From DASXKD01 sp963762735 (GTDB taxonomy: Bacteria > Actinomycetota > Actinomycetes > Streptosporangiales > Streptosporangiaceae), in the NCBI GenBank assembly GCA_963762735.1, contig CAVXMG010000048.1:148786-212785 (forward strand): DNA of 64,000 nt. The letters run 5' to 3'. How positions within the stretch are numbered: position 1 is the stretch's first letter; every line of letters begins with the position of its first letter. Under the pieces are notes generated by a model. It made no database searches, was not told where the DNA came from, and saw nothing but the letters and a program-made list of their open reading frames with translations. A program made the position numbers and the translations under genes. Shown one piece after another: positions 1 to 8,259 of this stretch.

Positions 1-1069
1 CTGCCCGGTGCAGCCGAGCGGCCACGGCTAGCGCCGGCGACTCCCGCAAGTCGCTGGTGCCCGCCTTGAACGTCAGCCCGAGCAGGCCGATCCGCTTCCC
101 GGACACCGAGCCACCGTGCTTACCCGTGACAGCGGACCGAACCTTCTCGGCCATCCGCCGCTGCTGTCGCACATTGCCCTGGATCGCCGCGCGCAGGAGC
201 CCGAAGCCGAGGCCGGCGGCGTCCGCCATGCGCACCAGGGCCTGGGTGTCCTTGGGAAGGCAGGGCCCTCCCCAGCCGGGGCCTGGTGACAGGTATCCCC
301 GACCGATCCGGTTGTCGTAGCCCAGGGCCTCGGCGACCTCGCCTATGTCGGCCTCCAGTCGCTCGCACAATTCGGCGATCGCGTTCACGTAGGACAGCTT
401 CATGGCCAGGAAGCAGTTCGCCGCGTACTTCGCCAGTTCCGCGCTGGCCGCGTCGATGAGCAGGACTGGCGCGCCGAGCGGCGCGTACAGCGCGGCGACT
501 TCTTTGGCGATGCCCGGCCGGTCACACCCGACCACGATCCGATCCGGGTGCAGGAAGTCCGCGACCGTGCTGCCTTCGCGGAGGAATTCCGGATTGCTCA
601 CGACCCACACGTCGCCGCGTCCGAGTGATTGCGCGATCCGCTTCGTGGTGCCCACTGGGACGGTGGATTTGATCACGATGATCCCGCCAGCCGGCAGCAG
701 CCGACGGCACGCGTCGACCGCCGCCTCCAGCGCGGACAGGTCCGGGATGCCATCCGGTCCCGTCGGCGTGGGCAGGCACAGGAACGCCATGTCCGCCTCG
801 GTCAGCGCTGCCGCTATCCCGCTCACGAACGACAGCCGGCCAGACGCCAGCCCCGCCCGCAGCAGTTCCGCCAGGCCCGGCTCAGGGATATCCACCTCGC
901 CGCAGGCCAACCGAGCCACCTTGCCGGAGTCCACGTCCGCGCATATCACCTGGTGCCCGAGCGAGCAGAGGCATGCGCCGGTGGTCAGTCCCACATAGCC
1001 GGTGCCCACCACCGCGATCCTGCGGGCAGCGGCGGCTCCTACGGCAGTGGCCCGCGGACGCTCAGCCAT
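1..1069 (-). CDS. UDP-glucose/nucleotide-sugar 6-dehydrogenase (partial, 3' end beyond window)
   Basis: Oxidises a UDP-hexose (probably UDP-glucose) to the uronic acid with two NAD+, supplying charged sugars for a surface glycan. Translating the minus strand from ATG at 1069 gives GTGYVG at residues 22-27 (Rossmann NAD site), STVPVGTT, NPEFLREG, a KLSYVNAIAELCE substrate-helix segment, the catalytic cysteine in GGPCLPKDT (about Cys270) and the C-terminal GLTFKAGTSDLRESPA. All are diagnostic of the UDP-glucose/GDP-mannose dehydrogenase family. About 356 codons are present of a usual 430-450. The start overlaps the sulfotransferase stop by 8 bp, so it is the last visible gene of the operon. UDP-ManNAc or GDP-mannose as substrate cannot be excluded. 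Confidence 0.93.
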   Translation of the reverse strand, partial: MAERPRATAVGAAAARRIAVVGTGYVGLTTGACLCSLGHQVICADVDSGKVARLACGEVDIPEPGLAELLRAGLASGRLSFVSGIAAALTEADMAFLCLPTPTGPDGIPDLSALEAAVDACRRLLPAGGIIVIKSTVPVGTTKRIAQSLGRGDVWVVSNPEFLREGSTVADFLHPDRIVVGCDRPGIAKEVAALYAPLGAPVLLIDAASAELAKYAANCFLAMKLSYVNAIAELCERLEADIGEVAEALGYDNRIGRGYLSPGPGWGGPCLPKDTQALVRMADAAGLGFGLLRAAIQGNVRQQRRMAEKVRSAVTGKHGGSVSGKRIGLLGLTFKAGTSDLRESPALAVAARLHRA

Positions 1070-1916
1070 GATCATGCCCTCCAGGCCAGTTCCACAGCTC
1101 CCGCAGCGGAATCCCGAATCGCCGCTCCACTCCGGCGACTTCGGCCTCGAGATGCTCTCGGACGAAGGCGGCGTCGGCGGGCGGCATTACCGGCCGGTTG
1201 TCTCCCAGCGGCTCGTACAGCACCCGCTGGACAAGCGCGGACCGTTTGACCCGGCCGACGACGCCGGCGCCATTGTGTCTGCGGACCACGACCGCGGCAC
1301 GCTTAGCGAAGGTGGCCAGCGGGAGCCACCGTGCATCGCTGGCAGGCTGCCTGGTGCCGAGCAGTTCCGGGGTCAGGATCAGGCGGTCGATCTGCAGCCA
1401 GGTGGTGACGCCGTCGAGGAAGGCCTGCGGGTCGGCGCGCAGCTCGTCGAAGACCGCCACGTGCAGGGCTTGGCGGTCGAAGCAGTCCAGGTAGCGCTGT
1501 AGCTGGGTGGCGTAGCGTCCCTCTTCGATCAGGTCGGACGTTTCCAGGTCCTCGCGGAAGGTGGCCGTGAGGCCATGCTTGCGCCGGTGCAGGTAGGCGG
1601 AGAAAGCGCGCTCGGCCGGGTCACGCAAGGTCACCATCAGGCGGACGTCAGGGCCAAGGCACGAGCGGATCCGCCGCGGTGCCTCGGCGCAGGTCAGATA
1701 GTCGGGGCATACCTCGCCCACGACGCGGTGCGAGGGCAGGGCCGACCGGAACTGCTTGCGGTACCAGTCCACGCCGCGGTCGTAATAGCGGCTGAAGAAG
1801 TAGAGGTCCTTCGCCTCGCTTAGGTAGACCTCGGGATGCAGCGCCAGCGTCTCATGCAGCCAGCTGGAGCCGGACTTGCCCGGCCCAAGGTGGAGGAAGT
1901 TCGGGAGTCTTGTCAC
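1062..1916 (-). CDS. PAPS-dependent sulfotransferase
   Basis: 284 aa. Transfers sulfate from PAPS to a hydroxyl, here probably on a glycan or glycolipid. The 5'-phosphosulfate loop is GPGKSGSSWL (residues 11-20) and the 3'-phosphate motif is RDPAERAFSAY (98-108), both typical of cytosolic/Golgi-type sulfotransferases (Sulfotransfer_1/3 fold). No signal peptide is seen. It starts in an ATGA overlap with the sugar transferase and ends overlapping UDP-glucose dehydrogenase, so translation is coupled. In context it suggests a sulfated surface polysaccharide or glycolipid; the acceptor is inference. Confidence 0.88.
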   Translation of the reverse strand: MTRLPNFLHLGPGKSGSSWLHETLALHPEVYLSEAKDLYFFSRYYDRGVDWYRKQFRSALPSHRVVGEVCPDYLTCAEAPRRIRSCLGPDVRLMVTLRDPAERAFSAYLHRRKHGLTATFREDLETSDLIEEGRYATQLQRYLDCFDRQALHVAVFDELRADPQAFLDGVTTWLQIDRLILTPELLGTRQPASDARWLPLATFAKRAAVVVRRHNGAGVVGRVKRSALVQRVLYEPLGDNRPVMPPADAAFVREHLEAEVAGVERRFGIPLRELWNWPGGHDHG

Positions 1917-2554
1917 AATGCACCCCTCCGCCGGAGCACCGCGGGAATCGTCTTCGCGAGGATGATCAGGTCACCGCGCAGGGACCAGTTCTCGATGTAG
2001 GCAAGGTCCATCCGGACGCAGTCATCGAAGCCGACCTCGGAGCGGCCGCTGACCTGCCAGGCACCGGTAAGCCCCGGGCGCACGGCGAGCCGGGCGAGCT
2101 GCCAGCTCTCATAGGCCTCGACTTCCGATGCCAGCCCCGGACGCGGCCCGACAAGGCTCATGTCTCCCCGTACCACATTCCAGAGCTGGGGCAGCTCGTC
2201 CAGCGACCACCGTCTGAGCCACCAGCCGACTCTGGTGATGCGGGGGTCGTCTTGGAACTTGTAGAAACGCTGGTCGACGCTGGTCTTATCGAGCAGCCCG
2301 GCCACCAGCCGGTCCGCACCGTCAACCATCGTCCGCAGCTTCAGCATGGTGAACGGCCGCATTCCCCTGCCGATCCGCTCCTGACGGAAAAGCGCGGGCC
2401 CAGCCGATGAAACCCCGACCACCAGGCCAAGCACGGCGAGCAGTGGCCAGATGATGAGGAGGGCGGCTGCCGCGAGGATCACATCGATGAGCCGCTTGCC
2501 CGGCCCGTTCGCCCTGGTGTGCTCGGCGCGGCCGGGCAACTGGCGCGCCTTCAT
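1913..2554 (-). CDS. Undecaprenyl-phosphate sugar-1-phosphate transferase (short PglC/WcaJ type)
   Basis: 213 aa. Moves a sugar-1-phosphate from a UDP-sugar to undecaprenyl phosphate at the inner membrane, the committing step of glycan assembly. The protein has the compact monotopic form: one hydrophobic helix at about residues 22-48 (preceded by KRLIDV), the KLRTM motif, DDPRITRVG, the catalytic Asp-Glu in SLDELPQLWNV, SLVGPRPG, and RPGLTGAWQVSGR. It lacks the N-terminal multi-pass domain of WbaP/WcaJ. ATGA overlaps on both sides place it inside the operon. Sugar specificity cannot be read from the sequence. Confidence 0.93.
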   Translation of the reverse strand: MKARQLPGRAEHTRANGPGKRLIDVILAAAALLIIWPLLAVLGLVVGVSSAGPALFRQERIGRGMRPFTMLKLRTMVDGADRLVAGLLDKTSVDQRFYKFQDDPRITRVGWWLRRWSLDELPQLWNVVRGDMSLVGPRPGLASEVEAYESWQLARLAVRPGLTGAWQVSGRSEVGFDDCVRMDLAYIENWSLRGDLIILAKTIPAVLRRRGAL

Positions 2555-4611
2555 GGCCGGCCGGGTATCGACGCTGCCAGGCAGTGCCGTACCGCCATCA
2601 CCACCTGCTCCGCGTCTTCCTCGGTGAGCTCAGAGGACATGGGAAGGGCCAGGACCTCACCGTCCAGCCGCTCGGTGACCGGCAGCAGCTTGCCGTCGCC
2701 GAAGCCCGCCATGTGCAGCGCGCGGAAGTACGGCTTGGTCTGCACGCCGCAGTCACCGAGAGCCCGCTGCAGGGTATCGCGGCCCGGCACACGCGGCACC
2801 CTGGCGACCCAGTGCACGTAGCAGTGGGTGTCGCCCGCGCGCACCTGCTGGGCGGTGAGCTCAGGTAGCCCCGCGCGGTAGACGTCGGCGAGGCGGTTGC
2901 GCCGCCGCACCAGGTCGTCGAGCATGTCCAGCTGATCGAGCGCATATATCGCATGCAATTCGTCCATCAGCTCAGAACGCCACCAGCCGTGCTGGCCGCT
3001 CTGCAGCGCTGCGGCCGCATCCGCGGGCAGCACGGCTGCTCCGCCGGCGCCAGCTGCCGACACCACCTTGGCGAAGCTCATCGAATAGGCGTGACCGCGG
3101 GCGAATCCGGCGACTGGGCGGCCGGCGTACCGGCTGCCGATCGACGCAGCCGAGTCGGCGATGAGGGGAACACCGGCCTCATCGCAGATCCGGGACAGTG
3201 CCGCGTAGTCACAGGGATTGCCAAACGTGTCGACGCTGACCACGACGCGGGCCGGCTCCGCCGCCAGCATCGCGCCGAGGCCCTCTGGATCGAGGGTCCA
3301 GGTGTGCTCATCGACATCGGCGAACCTGAGACGGTAGCCGAGCTGTAGCAGGACCTCACCGGTGGCCGGGAACGTGAAGGAGGGCAGGACGGCGGTATCG
3401 CCCGGCCTCGCCGTGCCGACCGTGGCGGCGATCACCAGCCGAAGCGCCGAGGTTCCCGACGCCGTCACCAGTAGCGTGTGCTCGTCGCCGATGCCGAGGA
3501 CCTCTGCGAGCCGGCCGCTCAGCTCCTGTGACCATCGGTTCCCGTGCTTGACCTCGCCATGCCACAGGCTGGCCTGCTGGCGAGCGGCGACCTGGTCAGG
3601 GCGGGCCGCGCGGGGCGGGATCACCACCGGAAGGACCGGCTCGAAGGCCGGGCAGCGCTCGATGCGGACGGCTGCCACCATCGCCTCGAGGTGCTGGCGC
3701 AGCGGCGCGATTCTTCCGCCGGCCGCCCTCAGCCGGGACGTATCCATGACCACGCCATCGCCACCAGCACCGGGCGGGCTGGGCTCGATTTGGGCGGCCG
3801 AGCCGCACATATCGCGGATCTCCGCCGCGAGTGCAGGCAGCGATAGCGGTTCGCCGCCCACGTTGTAGACACCGGAGGGCAGCCCGGATGCGGCGATTCC
3901 GGCGAGTTCACGGACCGGCACGAAGCTGCGCTCGGCGTGCGGTACCCGCAATGGATGCCCGGCGAGCGCCTGCCTGATGAGGCGGGTGATGGCGCAATCC
4001 TGCCCGGTTCCGCAGATGGTCGCGAGCCGCAAGATGGTCAGGCGATCCGCATTGGCTTCCCGTGCCACCAGGCGCTCCTGTGCCAGCTTGGAGAGCGCGT
4101 ATGCCCAGCGGCCGGGGGTGTCGGCATTCACCAGGCGCCGCCCCAGGGCAGCGGCCCGCCATGGCGGGCACGGCTCGCAGGCGAGCCTCACCGCGTCGTC
4201 GCACCACTCGTCGATCTGGTCGACGGCCAGCGGCAGCACCGGCGGCGTGTCTTCTTTCGCTGGCGCGCAAGCGCAGCCATAGATCTCCGCGGAGGACATC
4301 AGCAGGACCGCTCGTCCCGCCAGCGCGGGCAGGATCCGCGCTGTGGAGATCGCATTACGCACGGGCAGGAGCCATGGCCAGCGTGGACGTGACGCGACCA
4401 GGCCGAGTAGGAGCACAACCTCTCCATCAGGCAGTGGCGGCAGGTCGCTGGTGAGCAGGTCCGCTTCCAGCCACTGAGCCCCGGCCGCCATCAGCCTGCC
4501 TGGCGGCGGGCGCGCATCGAGCACGGTTACCGTCCGGTCGGCGTCAAGCAGCGCCTGGGTGATCGACTGGCCGACGGCTCCCGACCCGCCGACCAGGATG
4601 CAACCCTCCAT
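2551..4611 (-). CDS. Fused NAD-dependent epimerase/dehydratase (SDR) and DegT/DnrJ-type PLP aminotransferase
   Basis: 686 aa, two enzymes in one chain. Residues 1 to about 330 are an extended SDR: GGSGAVGQ (8-15) for the cofactor and YALSK (171-175) as the catalytic Tyr/Lys pair. Residues about 345-686 are a sugar aminotransferase of the DegT/DnrJ/EryC1 family: TASGTSALRL at 383, the PLP-nitrogen Asp in ADSAAS (Asp486) and the Schiff-base Lys in SMSFAK (Lys515), followed by a GAGG turn. SDRs and sugar aminotransferases often act consecutively in amino-sugar synthesis (oxidise or dehydrate, then transaminate), but are usually separate polypeptides. The start codon lies directly beside the stop of the upstream methyltransferase and the 3' end overlaps the sugar transferase (ATGA). 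The product sugar is unknown. Confidence 0.85.
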   Translation of the reverse strand: MEGCILVGGSGAVGQSITQALLDADRTVTVLDARPPPGRLMAAGAQWLEADLLTSDLPPLPDGEVVLLLGLVASRPRWPWLLPVRNAISTARILPALAGRAVLLMSSAEIYGCACAPAKEDTPPVLPLAVDQIDEWCDDAVRLACEPCPPWRAAALGRRLVNADTPGRWAYALSKLAQERLVAREANADRLTILRLATICGTGQDCAITRLIRQALAGHPLRVPHAERSFVPVRELAGIAASGLPSGVYNVGGEPLSLPALAAEIRDMCGSAAQIEPSPPGAGGDGVVMDTSRLRAAGGRIAPLRQHLEAMVAAVRIERCPAFEPVLPVVIPPRAARPDQVAARQQASLWHGEVKHGNRWSQELSGRLAEVLGIGDEHTLLVTASGTSALRLVIAATVGTARPGDTAVLPSFTFPATGEVLLQLGYRLRFADVDEHTWTLDPEGLGAMLAAEPARVVVSVDTFGNPCDYAALSRICDEAGVPLIADSAASIGSRYAGRPVAGFARGHAYSMSFAKVVSAAGAGGAAVLPADAAAALQSGQHGWWRSELMDELHAIYALDQLDMLDDLVRRRNRLADVYRAGLPELTAQQVRAGDTHCYVHWVARVPRVPGRDTLQRALGDCGVQTKPYFRALHMAGFGDGKLLPVTERLDGEVLALPMSSELTEEDAEQVVMAVRHCLAASIPGRP

Positions 4612-5427
4612 CTACCCCCCCGCTTCCAGGCCGCGGGGATCCCGGTCGCCGGTGCCTGCGGCGGCGCGCCGGCCGGTCGCCAGTAGCTGCTTTCCGATAT
4701 CGGCTAGCTCGGGGTGCGCCTGAAGCTCACGCTCGATACCCAGGTGGGCATCCCAGTCACGCTCCAGGCGATCAGCGAGCCGGGTCGGCCCCAGCGGAGC
4801 CGCGGTGGCGAGCAGCCCGGTCACCTGAACGTCCACCAGGCCCGCGGCCCGAAATGCCCGCCGCAACCGCCCCTGGTCCATGAGGTGCATCTCGGCGGAT
4901 TGATCCTCAACGACCCAGACACCGATCCGGGTTCTCAGCCGTTGCATCGCCTCCTCATACTTTTCGTCCCGCAACAACTCGATCACCAGGGCAACCAGCG
5001 AGTCTGCGAGCACTATGACCGAACCGCCGGGGCGCACCCAGCTGGCGAACCGTCGCACCATCGCTTCTGGATCCGTGCTGTATTGCAGCGATCCAAGGGC
5101 GAGGACCATCCCCGCCGACCCGTCGGGCAGTTGCACGGTCTCCATCGGTTCGCTGATGAGCCTGAAGGCCTGATCATGATCCGCGCGCCGCAGTTCGGCG
5201 ATCATCCCGGGTGCGGGCTCGATTCCGATGACCTCATAGCCGAGCGCAAGCAGCGGCTCCACCCAGCGGCCCACCCCGCATCCGACATCTACGATGGGGC
5301 CGCGATCGGGCAGGAAGTGCCGCACCTGGTCCCAGGCCATGGCGTCGTAGGCGCGCCGGTGCGGGCTCTCGAAGTGCTCGCGGTAGCGATGGGCAAGTGC
5401 CGTATAGAGCTGCTGGCTCGATTGCAT
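4612..5427 (-). CDS. Class I SAM-dependent methyltransferase
   Basis: 271 aa. The SAM-binding motif is IVDVGCGVGRW near residues 46-56, followed by VIGIEPAPGMI (motif post-I acidic residue) and a LALGSLQYSTDP segment at motif II. The C-terminal half is not diagnostic of a substrate. Its position between a radical SAM gene (4-bp gap) and the SDR-aminotransferase fusion (adjacent stop and start) points to O- or N-methylation of a sugar or lipid-linked intermediate; that is inference. Confidence 0.85.
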   Translation of the reverse strand: MQSSQQLYTALAHRYREHFESPHRRAYDAMAWDQVRHFLPDRGPIVDVGCGVGRWVEPLLALGYEVIGIEPAPGMIAELRRADHDQAFRLISEPMETVQLPDGSAGMVLALGSLQYSTDPEAMVRRFASWVRPGGSVIVLADSLVALVIELLRDEKYEEAMQRLRTRIGVWVVEDQSAEMHLMDQGRLRRAFRAAGLVDVQVTGLLATAAPLGPTRLADRLERDWDAHLGIERELQAHPELADIGKQLLATGRRAAAGTGDRDPRGLEAGG

Positions 5428-5431
5428 GCCT

Positions 5432-6514
5432 TCACGTCTCCGTGCCGAGATGACGGCGTCCGATCCGCCACAGCAGGTCGTCCGCGTACGTCGTCGGCCG
5501 CCATCGCAGGTTCAGGCTGTAGTTGCTCCCACAGCCCACGCAGTCCTTCCGGAACAGCCGGGCGTGCTCTTCGCGATAGTGGGCAGAGTCGATCACCTCC
5601 GCGATCCGGCGGGACCGGACGTTGAAGGCTGGGTCGTGCGCCCAGCATCCGCCGATCTCGCCCCTGGAATGGATCATCAGCTTGAGCTGGGATTCCGCGC
5701 ACGGCACGTCGCGCTGCACGATGTCGGAGAAGTGCCGTGGTATGTACTTGAGGTCGGAGTAGCGGGGGAGCCAGCGCGGGTCCGCCCGCTTTACGTCCTC
5801 GAGGCGGCGCAGCGCGGGTTCGATCTCGCCAGCACCGACCCGTTTCTGTATCGACACTTCGCGGGCGCGGAACAGAAATGTCTGATCAGTGGCGAGATTC
5901 AGGTAAAGCCGGACTTGAAGCTGCTGCGCCAGCCGCGCGATATCAGGCAGGTGCTCGACATTGTCCCGCATGATGGTGAAGTTCATGCGGATCTTCAACC
6001 CAAAACGCTGCCGCTGGGTGATCAGGTGCCTGAGGTGGCTGATCGTCGTGTCAAAGGCGCCAGCCCGGCCGCGGACATGATCGTGGATGCGCTTGTCCGG
6101 GCCGTCCACCGATATATTGAAGCTCCTGACCCCGGCGGCAAGCACCTCTTCGAGCACGTCCGGGGTCAGGCGGATTCCATTCGTGTTCAGATGCATATGC
6201 TGGATGCCAGCAGCGTGCGCATAGGTCATAATCTCGAGAGCGTCCGGGCGAATCAACGGCTCGCCGCCGGTGAAGTTTGCCTTGACTATCCGCAGTTGCA
6301 CGAGCTGATCTATGACGTCCTTCCATTCCTTGGTCGTCAGCTCTCCCTTGGTATTCTCCAGCCAGCAGGCGCAGCTGATACATCGCAGGTTGCAATTCTC
6401 AGTAAGGAACAGCTCGGCGACGAGTGGCCGGACATGAATGTTGGGCGAGATCCATCGCTTGACTCCGAGCAGGATGAAAAACCTGGCGAGACGAGCCTGC
6501 TCCGTGGTTCTCAA
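5432..6514 (-). CDS. Radical SAM protein with C-terminal SPASM-like cysteines
   Basis: 360 aa. The radical SAM cluster motif is CNLRCISC (Cys41, Cys45, Cys48; CX3CX2C), followed by the GGEP motif in FTGGEPLIRP and an ISVDGPDKRIHDHVRG stretch typical of SPASM/twitch enzymes. C-terminal cysteines in VPCAESQLK, GGCWAHDP and DCVGCGSNYS look like auxiliary Fe-S ligands. It would generate a 5'-deoxyadenosyl radical for a difficult C-H reaction. It starts with TTG in a TTGA overlap with the upstream methyltransferase. No peptide precursor gene is seen nearby, so the substrate is more likely a sugar or lipid than a RiPP. Confidence 0.85.
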   Translation of the reverse strand: MRTTEQARLARFFILLGVKRWISPNIHVRPLVAELFLTENCNLRCISCACWLENTKGELTTKEWKDVIDQLVQLRIVKANFTGGEPLIRPDALEIMTYAHAAGIQHMHLNTNGIRLTPDVLEEVLAAGVRSFNISVDGPDKRIHDHVRGRAGAFDTTISHLRHLITQRQRFGLKIRMNFTIMRDNVEHLPDIARLAQQLQVRLYLNLATDQTFLFRAREVSIQKRVGAGEIEPALRRLEDVKRADPRWLPRYSDLKYIPRHFSDIVQRDVPCAESQLKLMIHSRGEIGGCWAHDPAFNVRSRRIAEVIDSAHYREEHARLFRKDCVGCGSNYSLNLRWRPTTYADDLLWRIGRRHLGTET

Positions 6515-7275
6515 CGTACTTTCCTCGCAGCTACGAAGATATTCGCCGAAGTAAAGATCTCGCCATCCAGGTAGATGGCTCGTTCAAGTAGCTCGCGCAG
6601 CCGCCCGCCGGTCAGCAAGGCCGGTATCTGCAGCCACCGCCAGAACAAGTTGGCCCCGGTAACGCTTACTGGGTCGAAGTGCTGCTCTCGAAGCAGCGCG
6701 AGCAGGTCGCGCCGCCGGTAGTTGGTGTGCTCCTCCTTACCCACCGACATGTCTCCGCGCAGGCCGTTGTCGAGGTTCTCGAATCTGTCCGCATAGACCT
6801 CACGGCCGAATCGGGCGCTATATACCAGCCGGTGCAGCCGCGGGAATCTGAATTTCGCGTTGTCCGGGTCGAGGAAGGAGAAGACATGACGCCCGGGCAC
6901 GGTCACGATCAGCAGGCCGCCAGGGGCGAGAACGCGCCGGATCTCAGCGAGAACGCGAGCTTCATCGGGAACGTGCTCGAGCACGTCGAGAACCGAGACA
7001 GAGGTGAATTCACCGGCGCGGAAGCATAGTTCGCCATCCACCGGTATGTGGTGAACGGGGATGTCCGGGCTGGCCTTCCTGACCTGAGCTAGGTACCCGG
7101 CGTGCGGATCGGCGCCCGTGCACTGCAGCTGGGTTGTCGCGTGCAGCACCGTGAGGAATTCGCCCTCACCGCAGCCGAGGTCCAGATGGTGACCAGGCTG
7201 CCCGGCGAGCTGCTGCCAGCAGAACGCGTACCGGCGCAGATGATGGCGCGCGAACGGGTTCGGCTCACCGGTCAC
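6511..7275 (-). CDS. Class I SAM-dependent methyltransferase
   Basis: About 254 aa from GTG at 7275. A longer reading to 7512 exists, but its first 75 residues are low-complexity Arg/Ser/Pro sequence lying over the upstream gene. GTG at 7275 (or 7287) gives the usual length and a short overlap with the upstream stop. SAM motif LDLGCGEGEF, then VSVLDVLEHVPDEARVLAEI, the classic methyltransf_11/12 motif III region, and a PGGLLIVTVPG strand. It is similar in layout to quinone or sugar O-methyltransferases. Its place in the operon suggests modification of a glycan precursor. Confidence 0.83.
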   Translation of the reverse strand: MTGEPNPFARHHLRRYAFCWQQLAGQPGHHLDLGCGEGEFLTVLHATTQLQCTGADPHAGYLAQVRKASPDIPVHHIPVDGELCFRAGEFTSVSVLDVLEHVPDEARVLAEIRRVLAPGGLLIVTVPGRHVFSFLDPDNAKFRFPRLHRLVYSARFGREVYADRFENLDNGLRGDMSVGKEEHTNYRRRDLLALLREQHFDPVSVTGANLFWRWLQIPALLTGGRLRELLERAIYLDGEIFTSANIFVAARKVR

Positions 7276-7777
7276 GGCGCCCGCCACGGCACAGTCGCGC
7301 GCAGAGTGAGTCAAGGGTATGGATGACCTGATCGGGGGCAACCGCCGGAGGCAGCGGCCGTTCGCGCAGCAGCTGGGCTTGCCGGGCGGCGTGCGTCGTG
7401 ACCGCGGGCTGGAGGTCATCCGGCTCCCACACGGCCACCACCGGACCGGTACGCTCCTCGCGCTGGAGGTAGGCGACCTGGTGATCGTTGCCCATCTCGC
7501 CGAGCGAGGCACGCCTAGCTACCGCGATCGGTACCTTGCCTGCCCGCTGCACCAGCCGGACCGTGTTCCCGGCGTGCGTGATGATCATGTCAGCGGCCAC
7601 GATCCGCTCCTGCAAGTCGCTGAATGGGATGAACTGCCGGTACCGGCAGGGTGGCGTCACCGGTGACGTGCCGGTCTGCGCGAAGACCTCGTGCTCGGCA
7701 CACAACGGGCCGAGGGCCCGGATGAGGCGGTCGAAGGGCCAGGGGCCCATACCCACGGTGACCAGGATACGCGCCAT
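7265..7777 (-). CDS. Alg13/PssE-like glycosyltransferase catalytic half (GT28 C-terminal fold)
   Basis: 170 aa from ATG at 7777, whose A is shared with the upstream TGA (TGATG). It starts MARILVTVGMGPWPFDRLI, the typical opening of Alg13/PssE/EpsF proteins, and contains DMIITHAGNTVRLVQRAGK, which corresponds to the MurG/Alg13 donor-nucleotide loop (usually xSHxGxGS). Alg13 proteins carry the UDP-sugar site and need an Alg14 membrane partner, supplied by the next upstream gene. The pair probably adds the second sugar to the undecaprenyl-linked primer made by the 1913-2554 enzyme. A reading extended to 7918 is rejected because it overlaps the partner gene by 140 bp. Confidence 0.85.
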   Translation of the reverse strand: MARILVTVGMGPWPFDRLIRALGPLCAEHEVFAQTGTSPVTPPCRYRQFIPFSDLQERIVAADMIITHAGNTVRLVQRAGKVPIAVARRASLGEMGNDHQVAYLQREERTGPVVAVWEPDDLQPAVTTHAARQAQLLRERPLPPAVAPDQVIHTLDSLCARLCRGGRRDR

Positions 7778-8259
7778 CAGTAAAGCTCGCCGATGAGAAC
7801 GGCACGCGGTCGCGTGCCGACCAGGGATGGCCGCTGGACCAGGACCGCCGCGGCGAGCCGGCAGCATATCTTGCTCGCCGACCCCGCCGCGTCCACCATG
7901 TTGAACGTCTCGAGCCACAGGGCCGGGATCCGCAGTACACGGGCGGCAAGGAATACCCCGACGGCGACGCCTGTGCCCGCGGAAATGATCACGTCGGGCC
8001 GTTCCCGGCGCAGCATCCGCAGGCTGCGTATCGCCGCGCCCAGCGCGCCGAGCGGACGGTGAGCCGATTGCTCCCGCTCCCAGTGCACGCGCTGGCCCGT
8101 CAGTAGCGCGGCGGTATCCTCGGCGCGCACCGCGACCCAGGACACATCATGCCGGGACCACCAGGGTTTCAGCGCGAGAAGGTCGAGAAGCACGCCCCCG
8201 CTGCTTGACACCAGCAAGACCCGGTAACGCGGAGCGCTCGCACTTGTTTCTCTGTCCAT
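7777..8259 (-). CDS. Alg14/PssD-like glycosyltransferase membrane partner
   Basis: 160 aa from ATG at 8259 (again TGATG with the upstream stop; an in-frame GTG 21 bp upstream at 8280 is less likely). The LLVSSSGGVLLDLLAL opening, DVIISAGTGVAVGVFLAARVL and ALWLETFNMVDAAG match the Alg14/PssD/CpsF family, including the membrane-associating hydrophobic helix and the ET(F/A) loop. Alg14 recruits catalytic Alg13 to the membrane to form the active UDP-sugar glycosyltransferase. Adjacent, coupled genes in partner order support the assignment. Confidence 0.87.
   Translation of the reverse strand: MDRETSASAPRYRVLLVSSSGGVLLDLLALKPWWSRHDVSWVAVRAEDTAALLTGQRVHWEREQSAHRPLGALGAAIRSLRMLRRERPDVIISAGTGVAVGVFLAARVLRIPALWLETFNMVDAAGSASKICCRLAAAVLVQRPSLVGTRPRAVLIGELY

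Noticed and set aside
7276..7512. N-terminal extension of the methyltransferase
   Set aside because: Arg/Ser/Pro-rich and lying over the Alg13-like gene; the GTG start at 7275 gives the family length.
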